This document shows positions 1 through 7,566 of a DNA stretch of 37,183 nucleotides, one piece after another. Source of the stretch: Paractinoplanes durhamensis. Lineage in GTDB: Bacteria; Actinomycetota; Actinomycetes; Mycobacteriales; Micromonosporaceae. Location: NCBI RefSeq assembly GCF_016862175.1, contig NZ_BOML01000077.1, positions 1 to 37,183 on the forward strand, given 5' to 3'. The notes beneath the pieces are model-generated. The model searched no databases, was not told the DNA's origin, and was given only the letters and a program-made list of their open reading frames with translations. How positions within the stretch are numbered: the stretch's first letter is position 1; each line of letters begins with the position of its first letter. The position numbers and the translations under genes are program-made.

Positions 1-136
1 GGGCCTCCCCGTCGCCCACCTCAACGCCGCACACGAGCCGCAAGGTGTCTTTCGGATTGATCTCCAGTGCTGACTTGAACGAACCGTCGTAGTCCCGCGC
101 CGGCGTCGCCTCGTCTGACGCTACATCGACTGACAT
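1..136 (-). CDS. Rpn-like family protein, N-terminal fragment (cut by window edge)
   Basis: The minus strand reads an ATG at 136 and stays open to the window edge, giving 45 residues (begins MSVDVASDEATPARDYDGSF). A strong Shine-Dalgarno (AAGGAGG, about 6 nt upstream) supports the start. The segment SALEINPKDTLRLVCGVE matches in pattern the N-terminus of the gene at 393-920 (SLLERHPRDALQVLLGVD), so this is a further copy of the same family. The start lies inside the 3' end of the preceding small gene, a 16-nt overlap that suggests co-translation. The family resembles Rpn/YhgA-like recombination-promoting nuclease or putative transposase proteins by its N-terminal helix and, in the neighbours, its charged C-terminal helix. 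No catalytic residues are visible in this fragment, so function is not shown. Confidence 0.55.
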   Translation of the reverse strand, partial: MSVDVASDEATPARDYDGSFKSALEINPKDTLRLVCGVEVGDGEA

Positions 137-396
137 GCCTGCCTCCTTATCGATGAGCACTCAACCGAGCGCAGTTGCTCCAGCGGCACGCGCAACACGA
201 CCGACTCCAGGTGCTGTTCGTAGTCGGTGGCCACCAGCTTGTGGGCGAGTTCCGTCAGATCATCGAGAGGCCCATAGCAGCGCTTCAGCAGCAGGGACAT
301 GGTCGCCACGCGTGCTCCTTCGCGGCCCTCTTCGCGGCTGCGGCGGGCGATGTCCTGGCCCACTGTGGTTTGTGGCAGTACATCTTCGATGCTCAT
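121..396 (-). CDS. Truncated Rpn-like paralogue (C-terminal module only)
   Basis: A 91-residue product that aligns with only the last half of the upstream paralogue: DIARRSREEGREGARVATMS here against EIARRSREEAYQESYREGCI there, then YGPLDDLTELAHKLV against YGPLPDLPDLARRLA, then RVPLEQLRS against RVPLEKLRS. It therefore lacks the N-terminal helix and any nuclease core. The start ATG at 396 overlaps the upstream stop as ATGA and has no clear ribosome binding site, so translation would depend on coupling. The last 13 residues (ECSSIRRQACQSM) extend beyond the paralogue's end. Either a decayed copy or a real stand-alone C-terminal subunit; the sequence alone does not decide. Confidence 0.5.
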   Translation of the reverse strand: MSIEDVLPQTTVGQDIARRSREEGREGARVATMSLLLKRCYGPLDDLTELAHKLVATDYEQHLESVVLRVPLEQLRSVECSSIRRQACQSM

Positions 397-920
397 GCCG
401 AGCGCAGTTTCTCTAGTGGGACGCGGTCGGCGATCAGCGTGAGGTGCTGTAGGCGGTTGGCTGCTGTGGCCAGGCGGCGGGCCAGGTCGGGCAGGTCGGG
501 GAGCGGGCCGTAGGCGTGCTCCAAGGCGATCGTCATGAACTCGATGCAGCCCTCGCGGTAGCTCTCCTGGTAGGCCTCCTCGCGACTTCGGCGGGCGATT
601 TCGCGGCCCGCCTCGGTCTGTTCCAGCACCTCGCTCATGCCCCGGCGGGCCAGTGCGTCGACGAACTGGATCGCGACCGGCTCGGGGTCGGCTCCGCCCA
701 GCTCGATCACGACCACCAGGTCGTCCGGGCCGGCGAAGGCCTCGATCAGGCCCGCGATCCGGTCCCGCCGATCCGATGGCTTCTCCGCCTCCTTCTGGGC
801 CCCGGCCGGATCCACGCCGAGGAGGACCTGCAACGCGTCCCGCGGGTGTCTCTCCAGTAGCGACATCACCAGGGCGGCATAGCCCGGCGGCCGGTCGCCT
901 TGCTGCGCATCTATTGGCAT
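393..920 (-). CDS. Rpn/YhgA-like family hypothetical protein
   Basis: A 175-residue protein. The ATG at 920 is preferred over an in-frame upstream ATG at 947 because an AAGGGGA Shine-Dalgarno lies about 7 nt before it. The N-terminus (YAALVMSLLERHPRDALQVL) and the charged C-terminal helix (REIARRSREEAYQESYREG) look like the ends of Rpn/YhgA-type proteins that carry a PD-(D/E)XK nuclease core. At 175 residues this one is short, and I see no obvious PD-(D/E)XK motif, so the core may be deleted (inference). An internal MSEVLEQTEAG corresponds to the start of the truncated downstream copy. It heads a coupled run of three relatives read towards the window's left edge. Confidence 0.5.
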   Translation of the reverse strand: MPIDAQQGDRPPGYAALVMSLLERHPRDALQVLLGVDPAGAQKEAEKPSDRRDRIAGLIEAFAGPDDLVVVIELGGADPEPVAIQFVDALARRGMSEVLEQTEAGREIARRSREEAYQESYREGCIEFMTIALEHAYGPLPDLPDLARRLATAANRLQHLTLIADRVPLEKLRSA

Positions 921-979
921 CGCTCGTTCCCCTTCGTCGATGAGCACGCCTAGATGCTACATGCCTACTTGCTTAACGA

Positions 980-2340
980 CTATTTGCTGTCTGTCGGCTG
1001 GACGACTGATTCCGCGGGCTCGGTGGAGGTGGCCGGGGCGGTTCGGGGGAGGACGGTTATCGCGATGGCTACTGCGGCCAGCAGTAAGGCGGCGCCCAGG
1101 GACATGCCCAGGGCGTAGCCGCTGGTTACCGCCGATGGAGTCGGGATCGGGCCGGTGTGGTGCTGGGCGGCGGTGCCCAGGGCGGCCAAGCCCAGGGACG
1201 CGCCTATCTGGCGGGAGCTGTTCAGCAGGGCTGACGCCGCGCCGGACTCCTGTGGCGGGGCGCCTGCCGTCGCCATCGATACGACCGGGCCCAGGCAGAA
1301 GCCGAAACCGATGCCGGTCACGATCGACGGGGCCAGGATGTCGGTCAGGAACGAGCCGTCGGCGCTTATCCGGCCGAACCACGCGAAGCCGGCCGCGGTC
1401 AGCAGGCCGCCGCCGATCAGCAAGGTGCGGGGTGGCAGGCGGTAGCCGAGTTTGACGGCCAGGACGCTGCCGATGCCGATGCCCACCGCGAACGGCAGGA
1501 ACATGGTGCCGGCCCGGGCCGGTTCGATGCCGAGGATGCGCTGCAGGTAGAGGGACGCGAAGTAGAACGATGCCGCCATGGCCGCGCCCAGCAGCAGGTT
1601 GTAGGTGTTCGCGCCGGCCACCGCGCGGTTGGCGAGCAAGCCGGGGCGGATCAGCGGCTCGCGGGTGGTGCGGCGCTCGACCAGGACGAACACGGTCAGC
1701 ACCGCGACCGCGGCGGCGAGCGTCGTCAAGGTTGTCGTCGACGTCCAGGGGTGGCGGTCGGTGCGGACGATGCCGAACACCAGCAGGCTCATGCCGCCGG
1801 TGGCGAGGACCGCGCCGAGCACGTCCGGCCTCGCGGTGGGGGTCAGTGGGCGGTCGGCGACGATGCCGTACCAGGTCATGGCCAGGGCGACGGCGGCCAT
1901 CGGGACGCTGATGAACATCACCCAGCGCCAGCTCGCGTACTGGGTCAGGACGCCGCCGATCAGGACGCCGAGGGCGCCGCCGGCGGCGTTCGTCGCGGCC
2001 CAGACGCCGAAGGCCCGGACCCGTGCGCGGCCGGTGGGGAACGTCGCGGTGAGCATGGCCAGTGCGGCCGGGCCGAGGGCGGCGGCGCCGACGCCCTGGG
2101 CGGCTCGGGCGGCGACCAGCTGGCCGGGGCTCTGGGCGAAGCCGCCGGCCAGTGAGGCCAGGCCGAACAGGGTGAGGCCGAACAGCAGGACCCGCTTGCA
2201 GCCGTAGCGGTCGGCGGCCTTGCCGCCGAGCAGGAGCAGGCCGCCGAGGTGAGGGCGTAGGCATGGATCACCCAGGTCAGGCCGAGCGGGCTGAAGCCCA
2301 GGCCGGTGGCCAGGTGCCTCGACCCGATGTAAGAACCGGC
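980..2340 (-). pseudogene. DHA2-type MFS drug exporter, frameshifted and lacking its N-terminus
   Basis: From about 2250 down to the stop at 980 the minus strand encodes a clear major facilitator of the EmrB/QacA (DHA2) type: GGLLLLGGKAADRYGCKRVL, then RAAQGVGAAALGPAALAM, then repeated hydrophobic helices to about residue 410. The preceding conserved stretch (SRHLATGLGFSPLGLTWVIH) lies in another frame. Adding one base beside position 2247 would restore YALTF-GGLLLLGG, the usual family sequence, so a single T is missing on the coding strand. The first transmembrane helix and any start codon are absent; near 2335 the homology runs into the divergent TetR gene. The longest intact start (ATG 2056) would give only 358 residues. 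A sequencing error could explain the frameshift but not the missing head. Confidence 0.75.
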
Positions 2341-2991
2341 CGGCCGCCGGTGACCTCGCGTGCGCAGATCCTTGCCGCGGCTCGCCGGCTGATCGATCAG
2401 GACGGCTGGGAGAAGCTGACCGTGCGGCGGCTGGCCGGCGAGCTCGGCATCGGCACCACCACGCTCTACCACCACCTGCGGGACAAGGAGGATCTGCTGC
2501 TCCTGGTGCTCAACGAGTACATCGGGCAGATCCCGATGCCGGAGCTGCCGGCCGAGCCGCGGGAGCGCATCGTGGTGGCCGCGGTCGCGATGCGCGATGC
2601 CCTCGCCGGATGGCCGTGGGCCACCGAGGTGCTGATCACCGACGGCTTCCTCGGCCTGCTGAGCGGGACGGCCGTGCGGATCGTGGACACCATCATCGCC
2701 GCCGCCATCGCGAGTGGATGCCCGCCCGAGCAGGCCGTGCACGTGTTCCGCAACATCTGGTATTTCACCGTCGGCGAGATCCTGGTCCGGGTCCGGTCCC
2801 GCACCCGGGGGCTGCCGGGGGACATGGATTTCGCCGGCTTCGACCCGGAGCTGGTCCCGACCCTGGCCGCGGTCGGCGAGCGGTGGCCGACGCTGTCCGC
2901 TCAGGACACCTATGCGCAGGGCGTACGCGCGCTGGTGGAAGGGCAGTTGCCGCCCCGGCCGGAAACCGGGGCGACTCCCGTACCGTTTTAG
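2314..2991 (+). CDS. TetR/AcrR-family transcriptional regulator
   Basis: A helix-turn-helix repressor of about 213-225 residues. The N-terminal DNA-binding domain is clear (SRAQILAAARRLIDQDGW, KLTVRRLAGELGIGTTTLYH, then HLRDKEDLL), followed by an all-helical ligand-binding region with hydrophobic and aromatic residues (WPWATEVLI, FRNIWYFTVGEILVR). The start is uncertain: GTG 2314 gives MPRPDVRTGRPP; GTG 2350 and ATG 2263 are alternatives, and none has a convincing ribosome binding site. Reading further upstream enters sequence antisense to the exporter gene. A divergent repressor and exporter pair is a common arrangement, so it probably once controlled the now broken exporter. The stop overlaps the convergent lyase stop by 4 bp. 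Confidence 0.8.
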   Translation: MPRPDVRTGRPPVTSRAQILAAARRLIDQDGWEKLTVRRLAGELGIGTTTLYHHLRDKEDLLLLVLNEYIGQIPMPELPAEPRERIVVAAVAMRDALAGWPWATEVLITDGFLGLLSGTAVRIVDTIIAAAIASGCPPEQAVHVFRNIWYFTVGEILVRVRSRTRGLPGDMDFAGFDPELVPTLAAVGERWPTLSAQDTYAQGVRALVEGQLPPRPETGATPVPF

Positions 2992-5696
2992 AAGGTTTTG
3001 ATCTTGTCGCCGACCAGCGCGAGATTCTGGATCGCGGCCAGGCCGTAGAGAGCCGTGGTGTTGGTGGAGACCCACTTGGCCGCGTCGGTCGGGGTCAGCG
3101 TGGAGGTCACCCGCTCGCTCTTCCACGGCAGCGTCGCCGCGTAGCCGTCGCCGGTGTAGAAGTCGCGCCACGCCCGGGTGGCCAGGGCCTCGCTGGCCAG
3201 GCGGACGGCGGCGTAGGCAGTGAGGCGGGCGTGGCCCTGGCGCAGGATCAGGTTGCCGAAGGCCGCGCCGCACTCGGCGGTCTGCTCGGCGGCGGTCGCG
3301 TTGAACAGGCGGCAGTACTGCAACCAGGCCGCCTCGAAGGCCGGCATGTCGACCAGGTCGATCACCTCGGCGCAGATCTCCACCTGGCCGAACATGGCAC
3401 TCAGGTGCGAGACGCTGACGGTCTTGGCGGTCACCGGGGCGAAGCGGCCGGTATCCAGGTCGTAGAGGCCGGAACCGGTGACGAAGCCGTTCGGCATCGC
3501 GCCGATCGTCTCCATCGTGCCGAGCAGTTTCGACTTGGCGAGGTCCGCCTTCGGGCCCTTGCGCTCCCACTCGGTCAGCCACGCGGCGGCCAATCCGCTC
3601 CAGTCGGTCCCGAGGCCGATGGACAGGGCGTGCCGGTCGGGGGTGTACGGCTCGGTGCGGATCTTGCGGATCGGGTCGAGGGCCAGGAACGTGGTGTCCG
3701 AGTCGACCAGCTCGGACAGTAGGTCCCCGGTCCGCTCGTCGGCCGTCAGGTAGTAGTAGATCCGCCGGTAGACCGCGGTGCTGATGCGCTGCTGCTTGGC
3801 GCTGTCCGCCCAGTGCTGTACGCCGTGCCTCGTCCCCAGGCCCGCCCACTTGCCCAGGTGGTAGACGTCGGCCTCGCCGGTGTGCCGGGTCATCGCCTCG
3901 GCGAACCGGTAGATGTCGGCGCGACCGGACCGCAGGAACGCGTACCAGAGCCACAGGTCGGGGGAGAGCTCCGAGTTGTCCCAGGCGTAGCCGCCGACGT
4001 CGTACCGCCAGACCAGCCGGTCCTCGTCGAACGTGTGCATGATGTCGCCGTGGTCCCAGAAGCCGTACCAGTGCCGCTGGTCGACCTGCTTGCGGTAGAA
4101 GTCGAAGAGGAAGTCCAGGTGGTCCTCGATCACCGCCTTGTCCGGGTGGGACCGGTCGACCGGCGCGAACAGGCCGCCGAAGACCCGGGTCGCGACCAGG
4201 TGGCCGACCGGGTTGATCAGCTGCGGGGGTGTGCGGACCTGGTCGGCCATCGCGCCCAGCCGGTCGGCCGTCGGGGTGGCGGCCAGGGCCCAGAGGGTGA
4301 GCTCGTTGGTGCGGGCGATGCCGTACGGCGTACCGAAGCCGGGCTCGTAGTCCTCGTACGTGATGTTCAGGCCCTCGAGCTGCTTCGGGTAGGTGTCCTG
4401 GCCCATCCCGTCGTGGTAGAAGCGCATGTCCATCGCCCCGGCCTCGGGCGACCACAGCCACACGGTGACCTCGGCCTCCTCGGTGTGCGCGCGGCGGATG
4501 TCGAGCTGCGCCGGGTGCCGCTGCCAGAAGTCCTTGAGGCCGACCGCGAAACCGCCGGTCACCCCGCCCACATAGGCCAGACCGGACGCGTGGTTGCCCT
4601 GGTCGACGGAGATCCAGCCGTACCCCTGCTTGGTCCGCTTGCGCAGGGCGAAACCGTTGGCCGACAACTGGGTCAGCGTGTAGTCGCCCCACTGCGGGAT
4701 GTACTGCAGGCGGGTGGTGACGCGCTGGTCCCAGGTACTGGGGTCGGGCAGCTTGGTGCCGGCGATCTGCGCCGCGCGGACCACCGCCCCCGGGTCCCGC
4801 CGCAGGCCGGTGATGCCCTGCACCGCCTCGCTGAGCAGACCGTGGCCGTCGCCGACGAACCGCACGTGCCGGTCGTAGGCCGCGTCGCGCATGGCTACCT
4901 TGAACCGGACCCCGAGGCCGGCGATGTAGTCCTTGGAGCCGTCCCGGTCGTAGATGAACGTGTGCATCAGGCGGATGCTCTCCGCCCCGGCGAAGAAGAC
5001 GAGCCGGACCGTGAACGGAAGCCAGGAGCCGTGCTTGCCCTCGATCCGGACCACCGCGCGGACCGGTCCGGACTGCTCGACCACGACGCTGCGGATCGTG
5101 CTCTCGCTGCGGTCCCGGCGGGCCGGCCTCTCCTCGTCCTCCTCGATCCGGTCCTGGCGCAGGCTGACCAGCACGCCCTGCCGGGCGGTGAGCACATCGC
5201 CGCGCCAGAGGTGGCTGATCAGCTCCCGGCCGCCGCGCGGGATGCGAGCCTTGATCACGCCGGTGTCGACCTCGACATACTTCGGGTGTTTTGTCACAGA
5301 GACCGGAACGGCCGGCGCGGTCGAGGTCCCGGCCGTCAGCGTGTAGCCGTCAGCGGGCGAAGACGGCGCGATGGCGTGCCCGCTCCACTTCAGCGTGCCG
5401 TCCGGCCAGTAGGCGAGCGGCCAGGTCTGCATCGGCACGGCACTGCCGTCCGGCCCGGCGAGCTGGAACGTCTGGTCACCGGGGACGGCGCCCTTGGGCC
5501 AGGGCGTGCCCCAGGTCGAGGTGGCCGCGGCGCCGGGCTGTCCTTCGAGCCAGGTGAGGTGGACGTCGGGGGTCGGGGCAACAGCCCGGCCGGCGGCGGA
5601 AGCGGGGCCGGAGGTAAAGGGAAGACCAGGGATGAGGGACGAGAGAGGAGTGGCGGCCAGGCCGGCGAGGACGCGGCGGCGGGCGATCGGCTCCAC
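2988..5696 (-). CDS. Exo-rhamnogalacturonan lyase-like protein (PcRGLX/YetA type), Tat-exported
   Basis: A 902-residue protein starting at GTG 5696, with GGAGG 8 nt upstream. The N-terminus has a twin-arginine signal (RRRVLAGLA, then a hydrophobic stretch and an Ala-rich cleavage region near residues 30-36), so it is probably exported folded. The body resembles the PcRGLX/YetA-like group, related to the fungal exo-acting lyases that remove disaccharides from rhamnogalacturonan I. Conserved-looking segments include TWPLAYWPDGTLKWSGHA, HTFIYDRDGS, the WYGFWDHGDIMHTF region near residue 545 and YAWDNSELSPDLWLW. Catalytic residues are not assigned. It is the last gene of an LplABC-type transporter operon, 27 bp after the permease. 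In Bacillus, yetA also lies next to lplABCD, which supports the assignment. Alternative: another polysaccharide lyase or hydrolase specificity. Confidence 0.72.
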   Translation of the reverse strand: MEPIARRRVLAGLAATPLSSLIPGLPFTSGPASAAGRAVAPTPDVHLTWLEGQPGAAATSTWGTPWPKGAVPGDQTFQLAGPDGSAVPMQTWPLAYWPDGTLKWSGHAIAPSSPADGYTLTAGTSTAPAVPVSVTKHPKYVEVDTGVIKARIPRGGRELISHLWRGDVLTARQGVLVSLRQDRIEEDEERPARRDRSESTIRSVVVEQSGPVRAVVRIEGKHGSWLPFTVRLVFFAGAESIRLMHTFIYDRDGSKDYIAGLGVRFKVAMRDAAYDRHVRFVGDGHGLLSEAVQGITGLRRDPGAVVRAAQIAGTKLPDPSTWDQRVTTRLQYIPQWGDYTLTQLSANGFALRKRTKQGYGWISVDQGNHASGLAYVGGVTGGFAVGLKDFWQRHPAQLDIRRAHTEEAEVTVWLWSPEAGAMDMRFYHDGMGQDTYPKQLEGLNITYEDYEPGFGTPYGIARTNELTLWALAATPTADRLGAMADQVRTPPQLINPVGHLVATRVFGGLFAPVDRSHPDKAVIEDHLDFLFDFYRKQVDQRHWYGFWDHGDIMHTFDEDRLVWRYDVGGYAWDNSELSPDLWLWYAFLRSGRADIYRFAEAMTRHTGEADVYHLGKWAGLGTRHGVQHWADSAKQQRISTAVYRRIYYYLTADERTGDLLSELVDSDTTFLALDPIRKIRTEPYTPDRHALSIGLGTDWSGLAAAWLTEWERKGPKADLAKSKLLGTMETIGAMPNGFVTGSGLYDLDTGRFAPVTAKTVSVSHLSAMFGQVEICAEVIDLVDMPAFEAAWLQYCRLFNATAAEQTAECGAAFGNLILRQGHARLTAYAAVRLASEALATRAWRDFYTGDGYAATLPWKSERVTSTLTPTDAAKWVSTNTTALYGLAAIQNLALVGDKIKTF

Positions 5697-5723
5697 GGTG
5701 GAGACCTCCAGGTTGGGGGTGGG

Positions 5724-6599
5724 CTATTCCTTCACGGACCCGATCAGGACGCCCTTCGCGAAGTGCTTCTGCAGGAAGGGGTAGACCAGCAGGATCGGCA
5801 GCGTCGCGATCACGATGATCGCGAACTTCAGCCCCTGCTCGGGGAAGAGCGTGGAGTCCAGCGCTTGCAGCGCGTTCGCCGAGTCCGCGTTGGGCGCGGT
5901 GAGCTGGCGGACGAGCACCTGGAGCGTCCACTTCTGGTTGTCGTTGATGTAGAGCAGCGGCGACATGTAGTCGTTCCAGATGCCGACCGCGTAGAACAGC
6001 GAGAACGTCGCGATGATCGGCTTGGACAGCGGCAGCACGATCCGGCGGAAGACGCCGATCTCGGTGCAGCCGTCGATCCGCGCCGCCTCCTCCAGGGCCT
6101 CGGGCAGCTGCTGGAAGAACGTCTTCACGATGATCAGATAGAACGGGTTGATGGCCAGCGGCAGGATCAGAGCCCAGTAGCTGTCGAGCAGCCCGAGGTT
6201 GCGCACCACCAGGTAGGTGGGGATCATCCCGCCGCTGAACACGAGCGTGAAGATCACCAGATTGAGGACCAGGGCGCGCCCGGGCAGCTGCCGCTTGGCC
6301 AGCGGGTACGCCATGGTCAGGGTCAGTCCGACCTGGACGGCGGTGCCGACCAGGGTGACGCAGATCGTGATGAGTAGCGCCCGCACGAAGACGCCGGTGC
6401 CGAAGATGTAGTCGTACGTGTCGGTGACGATCTTGTGCGGCCACAGGAAGAACGGCCGCGCGGCGATCTCGCCCTCCGAGGCGAACGACCCGGCCGCCAC
6501 ATACAGCAGCGGTAACAGCGTGATGGCGGCCAAACCGAAGAGCACGATCGCATTGAGTACGTCGAAAGCCCGCCCCGCCGGCGAGTTGTCCTTCACCAT
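5724..6599 (-). CDS. CUT1 carbohydrate ABC transporter permease (LplC/YtcP type)
   Basis: A 291-residue inner-membrane permease with about six transmembrane helices. The EAA loop that contacts the ATPase is visible (EEAARIDGCTEIGVFRRIVL, followed by PLSKPII). FTLVFSGGMIPTYLVVRNLG, NPFYLIIVKTFFQQLPEALE and the C-terminal LPILLVYPFLQKHFAKGVLI are typical of the LplC/YtcP branch that imports pectin-derived oligosaccharides. The start ATG 6599 shares its A with the stop of the preceding permease (TGATG), so the two are translationally coupled. With its partner it should form the channel for substrate delivered by the lipoprotein encoded upstream. No ATPase is present; this class usually borrows a shared MsmX/MsiK-type ATPase. 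Confidence 0.9.
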   Translation of the reverse strand: MVKDNSPAGRAFDVLNAIVLFGLAAITLLPLLYVAAGSFASEGEIAARPFFLWPHKIVTDTYDYIFGTGVFVRALLITICVTLVGTAVQVGLTLTMAYPLAKRQLPGRALVLNLVIFTLVFSGGMIPTYLVVRNLGLLDSYWALILPLAINPFYLIIVKTFFQQLPEALEEAARIDGCTEIGVFRRIVLPLSKPIIATFSLFYAVGIWNDYMSPLLYINDNQKWTLQVLVRQLTAPNADSANALQALDSTLFPEQGLKFAIIVIATLPILLVYPFLQKHFAKGVLIGSVKE

Positions 6600-7564
6600 C
6601 AGAACAGCCCCCGCTCGCCGAGCCGCTTCGACAGCAGGTTCGAGCCGTAGATGAGCAGCACCCCGACCACGCCCTTGAACAGCCCGACCGCGGTGGAATA
6701 GCTGTACGAGCCCTGGGTGATGCCGATGTAGTAGACGTAGGTGTCGAAGACGTCGGCCACCGATCGGTTGAGCGACGTGGTCATCAGCCAGATCTGCTCG
6801 AAGCCGGAGTCGAGCAGATGCCCGGTGGTCAGGATCGCCATCACCACGATCGCGGGCCGGATGCCGGGCAGCGTGATGTGCCAGAACTGCCGCCACCGGC
6901 CGGCGCCGTCGACCCGGGCCGCCTCGTACAGCTGGGTGTCCACCCCGGCCAGCGCGGCCAGGTAGATGATCGTGCCCCAGCCGGTCTGCTTCCACAGCAG
7001 CTGGAGGACGACGACCGGGCGGAACCATTCCTCCTGGGCGACGTAGTCGGCGCGCGGCCCGCCGACGATGTCGTTGATCCAGCCGGCGATGACCCCGAAG
7101 TCCGCCGAGAACAGCAGGTAGGTCACCGACGCCACGATCGTCCAGGACAGGAAGTGCGGGATGTAGATGATCGATTGGATCGACCGCCGCACGACCTGGC
7201 GGCGCATCTCGTTGAGCATCAGCGCCACGACGATCGGGGCCGGGAAGACGAACAGCACGGTGAGCAGGGCCAGCAGCCCGGTGTTGAACATCAGGCGGCC
7301 GAAGTCGGGCCCGGCGAACAGCTCCTCGAAGTGCTTGAGCCCGACCCACGGGCTGTCCTGATAGCCCAGGAACGGCAGGTAATCCTGGAACGCGATGCTC
7401 AGGCCGTACATCGGCCAGTAGCGGAAGATCAGGAAGTACGCGACGCCGGGCAGCAGCATCACGTACAGCCAGCCGTGTTTCAGGAGGCGGTAGCTCTTGG
7501 GCCGGACCGCCGGCGGCGTCTCGGCCGCCGGCGTCACGGGTGGAAGGTCCAGGTCGGTGGCCAC
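6599..7564 (-). CDS. CUT1 carbohydrate ABC transporter permease (LplB/YteP type)
   Basis: A 321-residue permease starting at GTG 7564, two bases after the binding-protein stop. After a hydrophilic Pro-rich head of about 28 residues come roughly six helices (HGWLYVMLLPGVAYFLIFRY, then QSIIYIPHFLSWTIVASVTY, and LLIYGSNLLSKRLGERGLF at the end). The EAA loop is EAARVDGAGRWRQFWHITLP. YGLSIAFQDYLPFLG and the paired helices match the LplB/YteP branch for complex pectin sugars. No clear ribosome binding site precedes the GTG, so coupling with the binding protein is likely. It pairs with the adjacent LplC-type permease. Confidence 0.9.
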   Translation of the reverse strand: MATDLDLPPVTPAAETPPAVRPKSYRLLKHGWLYVMLLPGVAYFLIFRYWPMYGLSIAFQDYLPFLGYQDSPWVGLKHFEELFAGPDFGRLMFNTGLLALLTVLFVFPAPIVVALMLNEMRRQVVRRSIQSIIYIPHFLSWTIVASVTYLLFSADFGVIAGWINDIVGGPRADYVAQEEWFRPVVVLQLLWKQTGWGTIIYLAALAGVDTQLYEAARVDGAGRWRQFWHITLPGIRPAIVVMAILTTGHLLDSGFEQIWLMTTSLNRSVADVFDTYVYYIGITQGSYSYSTAVGLFKGVVGVLLIYGSNLLSKRLGERGLF

Positions 7565-7566
7565 GG

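Noticed and set aside
1960..4692. Minus-strand open frame of about 910 codons spanning the TetR gene and part of the lyase.
   Set aside because: It is a G+C-driven shadow of the lyase and antisense to TetR. Only the short stretch near 2255-2335 has real homology, as the displaced head of the broken exporter.
3813..6377. Plus-strand open frame of about 854 codons antisense to the lyase and permease.
   Set aside because: Low-information Val/Asp/Gly/Arg-rich translation typical of antisense frames in G+C-rich genes.
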